A stretch of DNA of 45,083 nt from Bacillota bacterium (GTDB lineage: Bacteria; Bacillota; Clostridia; DSM-8532): contig JAEXRM010000217.1 in assembly GCA_023440865.1 (NCBI GenBank), positions 1-45,083 on the forward strand, given 5' to 3'. How positions within the stretch are numbered: position 1 is the first letter of the stretch; each line of letters starts with the position of its first letter. The position numbers and the translations under genes were made by a program. A model generated the notes under the pieces. That model was not told the origin of the DNA. It was given only the letters and a program-made list of their open reading frames with translations, and made no database searches. Of the stretch, positions 24,094-33,043 are shown in pieces.

Positions 24094-26199
24094 CTACACG
24101 AACTGGCCCAGGGTTTTCGGCACATCGATGATCAGGCTGATGCTGCCGTCTCCGAGGATGGTGCACCCGCCGATGCCGACGTCACGCGTGGCGAAACGCT
24201 GGATATACGTGGGCAGCGGCTTGACGACCACCTGCTGCTCGCCGAGCAGCTCGTCCGCATACAGGCACGCCGTGCGGCCGTTTCCCTCGACCATGACCAT
24301 GATGCCCTCTTCCAGCGCCTCCCGGGCGCCGCGCACGCGGAACGCACGGTGCAGCCTGATCACGGGCACGCACTCCCCCCGGATCAACAGCATCTCGTTG
24401 CCGCGCACATCCGTGAACACCCTGCCCGCCTCGACCCGGAACGATTCGCGGATGGATGGAATCGGCAGGGTGTACAGCGCGTTGCCGACCTTGATCTCCA
24501 TGCCGTTGACGATGGCCAGCGTCAGCGGGATGCGTATGCCCATCGTCGTCCCCTTGCCCGGCGTGCTGTCGATGGCCACGGTGCCGCCCAGCTTCTCGAT
24601 GTTGCGCTTGACCACATCCATGCCGACGCCGCGTCCGGAGAATTCCGTCACCTGCTCCTTTGTCGAGAAGCCCGGCAGCAGGATGAACTGGAAGACGTCT
24701 CGGTCGGTCAGTTCCGCTTCCGGCCGGTCGAGCAGCCCGTTCTCCTTCGCCTTGCGGAGGATATCCTCACGGTTCATGCCCCTGCCGTCGTCGGACAACA
24801 GAATCTCGACGTCCCCGCCGGAATTGCGCGCCTCGAGCACCAGACGGCCGGCCTCGGGCTTGCCTGCGGCGCGTCGCACCTCGGCCGGCTCGATGCCGTG
24901 GTCCATGGCGTTGCGGATGAGGTGCATCAGCGGATCGCCCAGGTTGTCGATGATGTTCTTGTCAACCTCCGTCTCCTCCCCCAGCAGCACGAGCTCGGCC
25001 TCCTTGCCCAGCTTCCTGCCCATGTCGCGCACGATGCGGTTCATCTTGGAAAAGGTGCCCGCGATGGGAATCATGCGGACCGACATCACAATGTCCTGGA
25101 GCTCGTCGGTGAGCTTGCGCAGCTGGCGGGCCGCCTTCGAAAAGTTGTCGAGCCGCAGGCCGGCCAGATCGGGGTTCATCGTGACCATCGACTCGGTGAT
25201 GACGATTTCGCCGACCAGATCCATCAGCTTGTCGAGCTTCTGGACATTCACACTCACCAGATTCTGGCGCGTGCCCCGCGAAGCCGTGTCCGCGGCGGGA
25301 CCGGCCGTTTCCGCGTTTGGGGAAACCCGCGCGCCTTCCTGCGGCTCCGGTACCTCACCGGTCGGGGCGGCGGCCGGATGACCCTTGTGCGCCTGGGGGA
25401 ACAATGCGTCGTATTCGTCCGTCTCATCGAGCTCATACCGGCTGACGAACAGGGCCTCCTCCACGATGCGCCGGATGTCCTCGAGCGATGAGGACGTCGA
25501 GAACCCGGCCAGAAAACCATCCTGGACGATGCGCTCACATGCGTCCTCTTCCTCCAGCACATCCGCGGGCCGCGTGCGGATGTCCGAGCAGACATCCTTG
25601 AGGGCATGAAGGAGTGTGTACGCACGGACATTCTCCATCTGGCAGCCTTCCTCGAAGCGGACAAGGAGGACGTAGCGCCTTTCCGTTGCCGCCGCAGGCG
25701 CCATGCCGCCGGGAGGCGCATAGCTGCTGATGTAGAACCGAGCCGGCGTGTCCTCCTGGGGCGGCACGGCCGGCGCGTCACCCGCACCCTGCTTCAGCCG
25801 CAGGCGCCCGAGCACATCCTCGATCATGCCGGAGAGCCGGGAGGCGTCCCCATCCACGGTGTTGCCGGCTTCGAGCTTCTCAAGCTCGCCCCGGATGAAA
25901 TCCAGCGCGCCGAGCACCGCGTCGGTCACCTCGGCATGGTTGTACTTTCTGGGCTTCTTCTCGCGGATGAAGTAGAAAAGGTCCTCCACCTTGTGGGCGA
26001 GCGCCGCGATGCCGTTGAACATCATCATGGCGGAAGACCCCTTGACGGTGTGCATGATGCGGAAGATCTCGTCGACCTGGTCCGTCGTCATCGTCCCGTT
26101 CTTTTCCGAGCCCAGCAGGATGCCTTCGAGCTGTTCCATCAGCTGGCTCGCCTCGAACAGGTACAGGTCCAGCATCGGTTCACGGCCGATTCCCGACAT
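24094..26199 (-). CDS. cheA: Chemotaxis histidine kinase CheA
   Basis: A 701-residue kinase. HPt (P1) domain at about 1-110 with phospho-accepting H50 in IMHTVKGSS; a variable P2-like response-regulator docking region at about 165-285; dimerisation P3 (about 325-390, LDKLMDLVGEIVITESMV); ATPase P4 with N box LMHLIRNAMDHGIE, G1 DDGRGM, G2 GRGVGMDVV and GKGTTMGI; and C-terminal CheW-like P5 (about 570-701). Receptors control its autophosphorylation, and it phosphorylates CheY. The start ATG has GGGAGG about 7 nt upstream. It is 63 nt downstream of cheY. Confidence 0.96.
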   Translation of the reverse strand: MSGIGREPMLDLYLFEASQLMEQLEGILLGSEKNGTMTTDQVDEIFRIMHTVKGSSAMMMFNGIAALAHKVEDLFYFIREKKPRKYNHAEVTDAVLGALDFIRGELEKLEAGNTVDGDASRLSGMIEDVLGRLRLKQGAGDAPAVPPQEDTPARFYISSYAPPGGMAPAAATERRYVLLVRFEEGCQMENVRAYTLLHALKDVCSDIRTRPADVLEEEDACERIVQDGFLAGFSTSSSLEDIRRIVEEALFVSRYELDETDEYDALFPQAHKGHPAAAPTGEVPEPQEGARVSPNAETAGPAADTASRGTRQNLVSVNVQKLDKLMDLVGEIVITESMVTMNPDLAGLRLDNFSKAARQLRKLTDELQDIVMSVRMIPIAGTFSKMNRIVRDMGRKLGKEAELVLLGEETEVDKNIIDNLGDPLMHLIRNAMDHGIEPAEVRRAAGKPEAGRLVLEARNSGGDVEILLSDDGRGMNREDILRKAKENGLLDRPEAELTDRDVFQFILLPGFSTKEQVTEFSGRGVGMDVVKRNIEKLGGTVAIDSTPGKGTTMGIRIPLTLAIVNGMEIKVGNALYTLPIPSIRESFRVEAGRVFTDVRGNEMLLIRGECVPVIRLHRAFRVRGAREALEEGIMVMVEGNGRTACLYADELLGEQQVVVKPLPTYIQRFATRDVGIGGCTILGDGSISLIIDVPKTLGQFV

Positions 26200-26262
26200 G
26201 TTGCTCCCTCCCGGCCAAAGGCCCGGCACCTGGCCCGACACCGCGCGGCTCCGCGCATGGGC

Positions 26263-26619
26263 TCAAAGGAACTTGCGGACGGAATTCATCAGGGCATCCT
26301 CCTTGAACGGCTTGACGATGAAGCCCTTGGCCCCTGCCAGCACCGCTTCACGCACCAGATGCTCCTGCCCCATGGCGGACACCATGATCACCTTCGCCGC
26401 CGGGGACAGGCTCATGATTTCCTTGAGTGCGCGGACGCCGTCCATTTCCGGCATCGTGATGTCCATGGTCACGAGGTCGGGGGTCAGTTCCTGGAAACGC
26501 CGAATGGCCACCGCGCCATTCTCCGCCTCTCCGCAGACCTCGTGGCCGTTCCGCTCCAGCATCATCCGGATGCTGCTGCGCATGAAGGCCGCATCGTCCA
26601 CAATCAGTACTCTTCCCAT
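26263..26619 (-). CDS. cheY: Chemotaxis response regulator CheY
   Basis: A 118-residue single receiver domain. D8/D9 (IVDDAAFMR), phospho-acceptor D53 (VTMDITMPEMDG), conserved Ser in MVSAMGQ and Lys in IVKPF are in place. Phospho-CheY binds the flagellar switch. The start ATG has GGAGGA 5 nt upstream; the 5-residue extension MRRKH is not needed. It is first in the cheY-cheA-cheW-receiver cluster. Confidence 0.95.
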   Translation of the reverse strand: MGRVLIVDDAAFMRSSIRMMLERNGHEVCGEAENGAVAIRRFQELTPDLVTMDITMPEMDGVRALKEIMSLSPAAKVIMVSAMGQEHLVREAVLAGAKGFIVKPFKEDALMNSVRKFL

Positions 26620-26895
26620 GTGTTTCCTCCGCAAGGGGACGGGAGCGCATCGCTCCGCCGCCGCAATCTTCTGCCTTGGGACCGTTCTTTATGACCATTT
26701 CCACATTCCCTCCCGCTTGAAACCGCATTTGACAACTTGCTGCACGATTTCTGACGACAATTCGCTGACGGGCGGCCGTGCTTCGGGGGCGCAGATCCAT
26801 TGTCCCGCAACGGTTCCACACGCGGGACCGTCACGGCTCCATCGCTTGCAGCCCGCACGGCTAAAGATTTTCCGGACTTTTTTCCTGACGACCGC
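26620..26895. other. Intergenic region between cheY and the tRNA gene
   Basis: About 275 bp holding the cheY ribosome binding site at its left end. I see no convincing housekeeping or flagellar-type promoter and no protein gene; the open frames across it have no recognisable features. Confidence 0.4.
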
Positions 26896-26924
26896 TTGCA
26901 TCCGGAGGCGGTATCGATTATAAT
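26896..26924 (+). promoter_or_regulatory. tRNA-Pro promoter
   Basis: TTGCAT (26896-26901), exactly 17 nt, perfect TATAAT (26919-26924), ending 13 nt before the tRNA 5' end. Confidence 0.88.
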
Positions 26925-26937
26925 GACATTCGTCCTT

Positions 26938-27016
26938 CGGGGTGTAGCTCAGTTCTGGCTAGAGTGCTTGCTTGGGGTGCAAGAGGTCGCACGTTCGAGT
27001 CGTGTCACTCCGACCA
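26938..27016 (+). tRNA. tRNA-Pro (anticodon GGG)
   Basis: A 79-nt cloverleaf. Acceptor CGGGGTG pairs with CACTCCG (one G-U), the anticodon stem is CTTGC/GCAAG with loop TTGGGGT, giving anticodon GGG, the T loop is GTTCGAGTC, and A73-CCA is encoded. The C1-G72 end pair and A73 fit proline identity. It decodes CCC and CCU. Confidence 0.95.
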
Positions 27017-27024
27017 CAGACAGG

Positions 27025-27061
27025 AAGCGGGTTTCAGGTTTTCGCCTGGAACCCGCTTTTT
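27025..27061 (+). terminator. Terminator after tRNA-Pro
   Basis: Stem AAGCGGGTTTCAGG against CCTGGAACCCGCTT (one wobble) with loop TTTTCG, followed by TTT. It starts 9 nt after the tRNA. Confidence 0.9.
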
Positions 27062-27180
27062 CCATGTCCGCGACTCTAGTCAGATATCGGTGCGTGCCTG
27101 CCTTGTCCGGCGCGCCTTCGTGCCGTCCGTGCGGATGCCGCCCACGTTGCCGCAGCAAGGAAAATCCAACCGGTCACCGG

Positions 27181-27216
27181 CCTGCAGTGGCGCATTCAGG
27201 TGGTCGCACCTGCAGG
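27181..27216. repeat. Nested inverted repeats upstream of the GH9 gene
   Basis: Inner repeat CAGGTG-GTCG-CACCTG (27197-27212), perfect, inside an outer pair CCTGCAG (27181-27187) and CTGCAGG (27210-27216). It lies 80-115 bp before the GH9 start. Operator or leader hairpin; no regulator gene is adjacent. The rest of 27062-27295 shows no clear promoter. Confidence 0.45.
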
Positions 27217-27295
27217 CGCGCGATACGATGGGGCTGTGTCCCGCGGGGCGGTCCCGCCGGGCAACGCACGCCATCCACTGCCGCGGGAGGTGCCC

Positions 27296-30223
27296 ATGGA
27301 TCGGAAGACTCTCAACGACCTGCTCGACCGGACACACGATGTCCACATCCCCATCCCGGTCGACTCCGGCGCATCGGCCGACGAGCGCCTCCGGGCCAAG
27401 CCGGTGCTTGCCAGTCGGCTGCTCGACGACATGACCTCGCTGCGAGGGTGGCGGGCCGTCACGGACTTGATCAAACTGGAGCTGTCGTCCTCACATCCTC
27501 TCGACGGAACCTCGTCACTCAGGGCCACCTGTCCCACCAACCTGCCGGACTGGCTTCCCGGCCGCGCGCGTGGTCGAATCTACGCGGAACCCGCCGCGTT
27601 GCGTGTTTTCGACCGCGAGGACTGGACGGAATGGAACCGTTTGTCGGTATGGCTCCGTCCCCACGTTCCCGGCATGAAATCGATCATGCTGCGCGTGCAG
27701 CTGTACAATGACGGAGAACACAAGGTGCCTGACATCCACATGCGCGAGGGTGCGCACAACGTCAGCCTCGAAAACGACAGGTGGAACCATGTGACCGTGG
27801 AGATCCCGCACCTGCACCGCGATTGTGTGACCGGCGTCGCCATCGAGTACGACATGTGCGGCCATGAGCCCGACGCGGCGGACACCTTCGTCTTCGAGGC
27901 CGCCCGGCTCACGCTCGAGCGGGTGGTCTGCGACGTGCAGGAGGGGTGGGTTCCCGGACCAGGCCGCATCGCCTTTTCAGGCAGCGGATACCAGGCCGGC
28001 CAGCGCAAGTCCGCCGTCGCGGCGGGACTCGATGCGACGCATTTCCGCATCGTCGACACCGCGACGGGTGCAGTGGTGCTGGAACATCCCATCACGCAGG
28101 TCTCCGGTCCCGGCGGCGAGGCACTTCAGCTGCTCGATTTCACGAGCCTGGTCCGGGAGGGGCGCTACAGGCTGACAGCGGGTGATGTGTCGACAGAACC
28201 GTTCGATATCGGAAACGATGTCTGGGAGGCTTCCGTCTGGAAGGGACTGAATTTCTTCCTTGGCCAGCGTTGCGGGTTCGAGGTGCCTGGCAAGCATCGC
28301 GCCTGCCACGCCGACCTGCTGCTTCGGCATGATGGCATGGCCATTGTTGCCAATGGCGGATGGCATGACGCCGCCGACCTGGCACAGGGCATGTGCAACA
28401 CGGCCGATGGCACCACCGCCCTGCTGCTGCTGGCCGAGGCGCTTGGGGATCGTCGCCCCCGCCTGCACCGGCGTGTGCTGGAGGAGGCGAAGTGGGGGCT
28501 CGACTATGTCCTGAAGGTCCGCTTCGGGGACGGATACCGTTCGAGCTATTCCTCCGCGTCCATCTGGACGGACGGCATCATCGGCACAGCCGACGACATT
28601 GTCTCCGATCCGGCCGACGATCCGTACACGAACTACGTCAGCGCCAATGCGGAGGCCATCGGCGCACGCGTCTTCGCCGATTCCGATCCTGTGTACGCCC
28701 GCCACTGCCTGCGCATCGCCCTGGACGACTTCCGGCTGGCGGAGGAAACCTGGCGCCGGATGAGCGGCCAGGCTCCCGACCAGTGGGCGAACATGCCGCC
28801 GGTCGCCCTCCATGCGGTCTCCGCCGCTGCGGCGGCCGCACTGTGCCTGGCCCTGCGAGCGCTCGATCCGGACGGAACCGATCCGCAAACGCAACCGGCG
28901 CATGCCCGGTTCACCGATACGGCGGCGCGCCATGCGAGGAACCTTGTGGCCTGCCAGCAGCGGACCTTCACCGACTGGAACGTGCCCGTCCGCGGCTTCT
29001 TCTGGCAGTCGCCCGCCCACGATGTTGTCTGGCACCACAACCACATGTCGCAGTCGCAGTACCCGCTCGCCGCGCTCGACGCCCTGCTGGCGGCAGCTCC
29101 GGCGCATGACGAAGCACCGCTCTGGGCCTCCGCCGTCGCTCTTCATGGCGATTTCCAGCTGTGGTCCGCCCAGGCGACTGCACCCTGGGACATGCTGCCC
29201 GAGGGCGCATACCATGTCGATGAAACGGAGGATTTCCCGGAAAAGATTGGACCGCTGCATCCCCAGCTGTTCCCCGATCCGGATCTCGTGCCGAAATATG
29301 CCGACCAGGTGGTGCGGGGGGTTCCGCTCGGAAAGGACTGGTATCTGCGTCGGTTCCCGGTCTGGTTCAGCTTTCGCGGCAATGGCAACGTGCAGCTGTC
29401 GCAGGGGGTCAGTCTGGCCATTGCCGCAGCCCGCACGCGCGACGCGTCGATGTGCCGGCTCGCCCAGACGCAGCTCGAATGGATCGTGGGTCGCAACCCG
29501 TTCACGCAGTCCCTGATGTACGGGGAAGGCTACGACTGGATCCAGCAATATGCCGTACAGCCCGGTCAGACCGTCGGTCAGCTGTCCGTGGGCATCGAGA
29601 GCCTGTTCGACGCGGACCGCCCCTACTGGCCCCAGGTCTGCACGGCCACCTACAAGGAGGTCTGGATCGAGACGGCCGTCAAATGGATGTGGAACATGGC
29701 GTACAGCTGCCTGCCCGCACGCGTGGGCGGCATGGTTCCGGCATCCGGGTCCGGCGTGACGGCTTCATCTCCTTCTTCCCGATCCTGTGCGGCACCTGCG
29801 CCGGTCCGTTTCACGCACAGGGAGATGGGTCTGGAGAAGGAAGTCCTGCCCGATGCGGCATCCGGCCGGTTCGACGTGGAGCTCGAGTCCGGCTCCTGGC
29901 GCGTGCGGTGGCAGGAGCAGGCGACGACCCTCGATGCCGTAGCCGGTCTGGATTTGCAGCTCGCCTTCCCGCTGACGGATGTCGGCATCGGACTCGAGCC
30001 GGCTTCGGAAGGCCGGCTGCATCTGCGTCTGACCGCAGATCCCGTGCACGACGCCACCCTGGTTTGCCGAACCATCAATCTGGCGGGGCTGCCCGATCGG
30101 CTCCTGTTGAAGGCGGGCACGGCACAGTTGCAGGATGCCGCCGTGGTCAAGCTGGGGGAGCCTTGGCTGCTCCAGGTGTCGCGGCATGGGGATGGCGCGG
30201 TCTTTGCCTGTTTCCGGGGCTGA
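27296..30223 (+). CDS. Glycoside hydrolase family 9 protein, no signal peptide
   Basis: A 975-residue multidomain enzyme. Residues about 40-210 resemble a beta-sandwich carbohydrate-binding module, about 222-305 an Ig-like cellulase N-terminal domain (CelD_N type), and about 310-805 the GH9 (alpha/alpha)6 barrel. The GH9 motif GGWHDAAD (354-361) gives D358 and D361 as the likely base pair, and KEVWIE (787-792, E788) is the likely proton donor site; VGRNPFTQS is also typical. A Ser-rich linker (about 813-835) leads to a further beta-rich domain of unknown type. No signal peptide or membrane helix is seen, so it is probably cytosolic and acts on imported oligosaccharides. Start ATG has GGGAGG 6 nt upstream. 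Confidence 0.9.
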   Translation: MDRKTLNDLLDRTHDVHIPIPVDSGASADERLRAKPVLASRLLDDMTSLRGWRAVTDLIKLELSSSHPLDGTSSLRATCPTNLPDWLPGRARGRIYAEPAALRVFDREDWTEWNRLSVWLRPHVPGMKSIMLRVQLYNDGEHKVPDIHMREGAHNVSLENDRWNHVTVEIPHLHRDCVTGVAIEYDMCGHEPDAADTFVFEAARLTLERVVCDVQEGWVPGPGRIAFSGSGYQAGQRKSAVAAGLDATHFRIVDTATGAVVLEHPITQVSGPGGEALQLLDFTSLVREGRYRLTAGDVSTEPFDIGNDVWEASVWKGLNFFLGQRCGFEVPGKHRACHADLLLRHDGMAIVANGGWHDAADLAQGMCNTADGTTALLLLAEALGDRRPRLHRRVLEEAKWGLDYVLKVRFGDGYRSSYSSASIWTDGIIGTADDIVSDPADDPYTNYVSANAEAIGARVFADSDPVYARHCLRIALDDFRLAEETWRRMSGQAPDQWANMPPVALHAVSAAAAAALCLALRALDPDGTDPQTQPAHARFTDTAARHARNLVACQQRTFTDWNVPVRGFFWQSPAHDVVWHHNHMSQSQYPLAALDALLAAAPAHDEAPLWASAVALHGDFQLWSAQATAPWDMLPEGAYHVDETEDFPEKIGPLHPQLFPDPDLVPKYADQVVRGVPLGKDWYLRRFPVWFSFRGNGNVQLSQGVSLAIAAARTRDASMCRLAQTQLEWIVGRNPFTQSLMYGEGYDWIQQYAVQPGQTVGQLSVGIESLFDADRPYWPQVCTATYKEVWIETAVKWMWNMAYSCLPARVGGMVPASGSGVTASSPSSRSCAAPAPVRFTHREMGLEKEVLPDAASGRFDVELESGSWRVRWQEQATTLDAVAGLDLQLAFPLTDVGIGLEPASEGRLHLRLTADPVHDATLVCRTINLAGLPDRLLLKAGTAQLQDAAVVKLGEPWLLQVSRHGDGAVFACFRG

Positions 30224-30427
30224 GCGGGGAAGCCATGCCCCACATGCGGGATGGGTCCATGCATGCCCCGCTACCGGCGCCCTCTGCCCATGCATCCAAC
30301 AAATCGCCATATTCATCCATCCCCATGCCATGGAAATCCGTTTGATTCTCCCATACAATAAAACAATCCGACAGCATGTGCACCAAATTCCCCTACCAGG
30401 AAGTCCAACAAAAAGGAGGAATCATCC

Positions 30428-31729
30428 ATGCCGAAAATCACCTTCATGGGTGCTGGCAGCACGGTCTTCGCCAAGAATGTCCTGGGCGACTGCATCCGCA
30501 CGCCCGCACTCGCCGGTTCCGACATCGCACTGTTTGATATCGATCCGGTCCGCCTGTCCGAATCCCAGGCAATGCTTGACATCATCAACGCAAACCATGG
30601 CTCGCCCATGCGCATCCGGGCCTACACGGACCGCATCGAGGCGCTTCGCGGCGCGAAATACGTGGTCAACGCCATCCAGGTGGGTGGATACGATCCCTGC
30701 ACGATCACCGATTTCGAGATTCCGAAGAAGTACGGCCTGCGCCAGACAATCGCCGACACGCTCGGCATCGGCGGCATCTTCCGCGCCCTGCGCACCATTC
30801 CCGTGATGCTCGACTTTGCGGCCGACATGGAGAAGGTCTGCCCGGACGCCTGGTTCCTGAACTACACCAATCCCATGGCCATGCTCACAGGCGCGATGCT
30901 GCGCGCCACGAGCATCCGCACCGTGGGTCTGTGCCACAGCGTGCAGGCCTGTGCCGAGCATCTGCTCAGGCATCTCGACATGCCGGGTGACAACGTGCAG
31001 TGGAACATCGCCGGCATCAACCACATGGCCTGGCTGCTGTCGATCTCCCGCAACGGCGAGGACCTGTACCCGGAGATCAAGCGCCGCGCGGCCGCCAAGA
31101 ACGCCGAAGGCAAGCACTGGGACATGGTCCGCTTCGACCTGATGAGCCATCTGGGCTACTACATCACCGAATCGAGCGAACACAACAGCGAATACAATCC
31201 CTTCTACATCAAGTCGAGGTATCCGGAGCTCATCGACCGGTTCAACATCCCGCTCGACGAGTATCCGCGCCGCTGCATCCATCAGATCGAGGAGTGGGCG
31301 TCCCGTCGCGACACCTTCGTGAAGGATGCGACGCTCACCCATGAACGCACGCATGAATACGCCTCCTACATCATGGAAGCGATGGAGACGGACATTCCGT
31401 ACCGGATTGGCGGCAACGTGCTCAACCGCGGACTCATCGACAACCTGCCGTCCGACGCGTGCGTCGAGGTGGCCTGCCTGGTCGACCGCAACGGCGTCCA
31501 GCCCACGAAGGTCGGCCGCCTGCCCGTGCAGTGCGCCGCCATGAACATGACCAACATCAACGTGCAGCTGCTGACCATCGAAGCCGCGCTGACCCGGAAG
31601 AAGGAACACATCTACCAGGCGGCGATGCTCGACCCGCACACCGCATCCGAGCTGTCGATCGACGACATCAGGGCGATGTGCGACGACCTGATCGAAGCGC
31701 ATGGGAATTGGCTGCCCGAATACCACTGA
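30428..31729 (+). CDS. GH4 family alpha-galactosidase-type glycosidase (MelA-like)
   Basis: A 433-residue NAD+- and metal-dependent glycosidase of family GH4. It has the Rossmann start FMGAGSTVF (6-14), NYTNPM (145-150), the metal-ligand motif CHSVQ (169-173, C169 and H170) and GINHMAW (H199). The CHSVQ form is that of MelA alpha-galactosidases rather than 6-phospho-glucosidases. The GH4 mechanism uses hydride abstraction and acts in the cytosol. The start ATG has AAGGAGGA about 7 nt upstream. It follows the GH9 gene by 204 bp on the same strand. Other GH4 specificities (for example alpha-glucuronidase) are less likely. Confidence 0.9.
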   Translation: MPKITFMGAGSTVFAKNVLGDCIRTPALAGSDIALFDIDPVRLSESQAMLDIINANHGSPMRIRAYTDRIEALRGAKYVVNAIQVGGYDPCTITDFEIPKKYGLRQTIADTLGIGGIFRALRTIPVMLDFAADMEKVCPDAWFLNYTNPMAMLTGAMLRATSIRTVGLCHSVQACAEHLLRHLDMPGDNVQWNIAGINHMAWLLSISRNGEDLYPEIKRRAAAKNAEGKHWDMVRFDLMSHLGYYITESSEHNSEYNPFYIKSRYPELIDRFNIPLDEYPRRCIHQIEEWASRRDTFVKDATLTHERTHEYASYIMEAMETDIPYRIGGNVLNRGLIDNLPSDACVEVACLVDRNGVQPTKVGRLPVQCAAMNMTNINVQLLTIEAALTRKKEHIYQAAMLDPHTASELSIDDIRAMCDDLIEAHGNWLPEYH

Positions 31730-31779
31730 GGGCTTTCCACAGGGGGCAAGCCGCTTCGACGCACAGGTGTCATGGCTGC

Positions 31780-31818
31780 AAAACGGGAGGCGGTTCCCTG
31801 CGGATCGCCTCCCGTTTT
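31780..31818. terminator. Bidirectional terminator between GH4 and the sda genes
   Basis: Perfect 13-bp arms AAAACGGGAGGCG and CGCCTCCCGTTTT with a 13-nt loop. A T-run follows the stem in both directions, so it can end the plus-strand glycosidase unit and the minus-strand amino-acid operon. Confidence 0.9.
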
Positions 31819-32067
31819 CATGGCCGCGGCCAGGCAGCGGGCCGACAGGGTCGCCTTCGCCTCAACAGCCATTCTTCTCCCGGATCTGACGGTCCGCCTC
31901 GTGGGCGGCCTCGAAGGCGGCCGCCACGTCCGCCATCGGGGGCATGGGCGGCCGTCATGCAGGGGGATGCGCAAGGCCTGGCAGCCCCCCAGATGATCAT
32001 AACCGGAATCCCGTGCCTTTTCTTTGTCCGGAAGGACGCATCCTGTATCCGGATGGGCGGAGGCGGT
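31819..32067. other. Non-coding stretch past sdaAA
   Basis: About 250 bp between the bidirectional terminator and the sdaAA stop. I see no gene, repeat or promoter that I can support. Confidence 0.4.
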
Positions 32068-32955
32068 TCATTGGCTGCGCCGTTCATGGAATCCCGCCGC
32101 AATCCGCTGCGCGGTCGGCGTGCCGGCCAGCCCGCCTTCCGCGGTTTCCTTCAGGCGACTCGGCATGCTGTCGCCCACCTGGCGCATCGCCTCGATCACC
32201 TCGTCGGCGGGGATGGCGCTGCGGATGCCGGCCAATGCCAGGTTGGCCGCCGTCATGGCATTGACGGCCCCCGACACGTTCCGCTTCACACATGGCACTT
32301 CCACCAACCCGGCAACGGGATCGCACACCAGGCCAAGGACGGTCTTGATCGCGATGGCGCACGCATCGGCGCACATGCGGGGCGTCCCCCCCAGCAGCTC
32401 GACGGCGGCGGAGGCCGCCATGGCGGAGGCGCTGCCGCATTCGGCCTGACAGCCGCCCTGCGCGCCTGACACCGAGGCGTTTCGGGCGATGACCATGCCG
32501 ATGCCGGCCACGTTGAACAGCGCTTTCACCACGGCCTCCTCATCGAGACCCCGCACTTCGTGCAGGGTCAGCAGCACGGCCGGCACGATGCCGCAGGAAC
32601 CAGCCGTCGGACAGGCGACGATGCGTCCCATGGCCGCGTTGCACTCGCTCATGGCCATCGCGCGGATCATCAGGCCGGATGTCAGCGGATCCGCCGCCAG
32701 CCTGCCGGCTTCCCAGGCTTCCCGCAGCTTGTGCGCGTTCCCGCCGCTGAGTCCGGAAAAGGAGCGCGTATGCGGATCCAATCCCGCCGCGATGCCCTCG
32801 CGCATGACCTCAAGACGCTGGCGCATGCGGCTCATGAGCACGGTGCGGTCCAATTCCAGCTGTTCCGCCTGCTGTCGGAGCACCGCCTCCGAGAGCGTGC
32901 ATGCATGGCTTTCCGCCCATGCCACAAGCTGTTCGATGCTTTTCCACTCTTCCAT
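32068..32955 (-). CDS. sdaAA: L-serine dehydratase, iron-sulfur-dependent, alpha subunit
   Basis: A 295-residue catalytic subunit that deaminates L-serine to pyruvate and ammonia. Cysteines for the oxygen-labile [4Fe-4S] cluster are seen in CPTAGSCGIVP and in CDPVAGLVEVPC, with SGAQGGCQAECGSASAMAA between them. Length matches two-subunit Firmicute enzymes. The start ATG has GGGAGA upstream; the extension to 33207 is antisense-like read-through. It is last in the glycine-riboswitch operon, 88 nt after sdaAB. Confidence 0.95.
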   Translation of the reverse strand: MEEWKSIEQLVAWAESHACTLSEAVLRQQAEQLELDRTVLMSRMRQRLEVMREGIAAGLDPHTRSFSGLSGGNAHKLREAWEAGRLAADPLTSGLMIRAMAMSECNAAMGRIVACPTAGSCGIVPAVLLTLHEVRGLDEEAVVKALFNVAGIGMVIARNASVSGAQGGCQAECGSASAMAASAAVELLGGTPRMCADACAIAIKTVLGLVCDPVAGLVEVPCVKRNVSGAVNAMTAANLALAGIRSAIPADEVIEAMRQVGDSMPSRLKETAEGGLAGTPTAQRIAAGFHERRSQ

Positions 32956-33043
32956 GCGTCTCCCGTCCGACCCGCTGCCGGTCCGTCCCCTGGGTGAAAT
33001 GCCCCGTTGGCGCGATGCGGCGCCATGCCCGCCGTCATGCGCG

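Noticed and set aside
26917..26922. TATAAT on the minus strand as a cheY promoter
   Set aside because: It arises because ATTATAAT of the tRNA promoter is nearly symmetric; there is no -35 box on the minus side and it is 300 bp from cheY.
27977..29548. 523-codon minus-strand frame inside the GH9 gene
   Set aside because: Antisense frame of a high-GC gene with no domain; the plus-strand GH9 motifs are unambiguous.
30341..30358. TTGATT and TACAAT as a GH4 promoter
   Set aside because: The two boxes are only 6 nt apart. TGGAAA at 17 nt from TACAAT is too weak to call.
30422..31726. 434-codon minus-strand frame over the GH4 gene
   Set aside because: Exact antisense of a gene with clear GH4 motifs; composition is typical of shadow frames.
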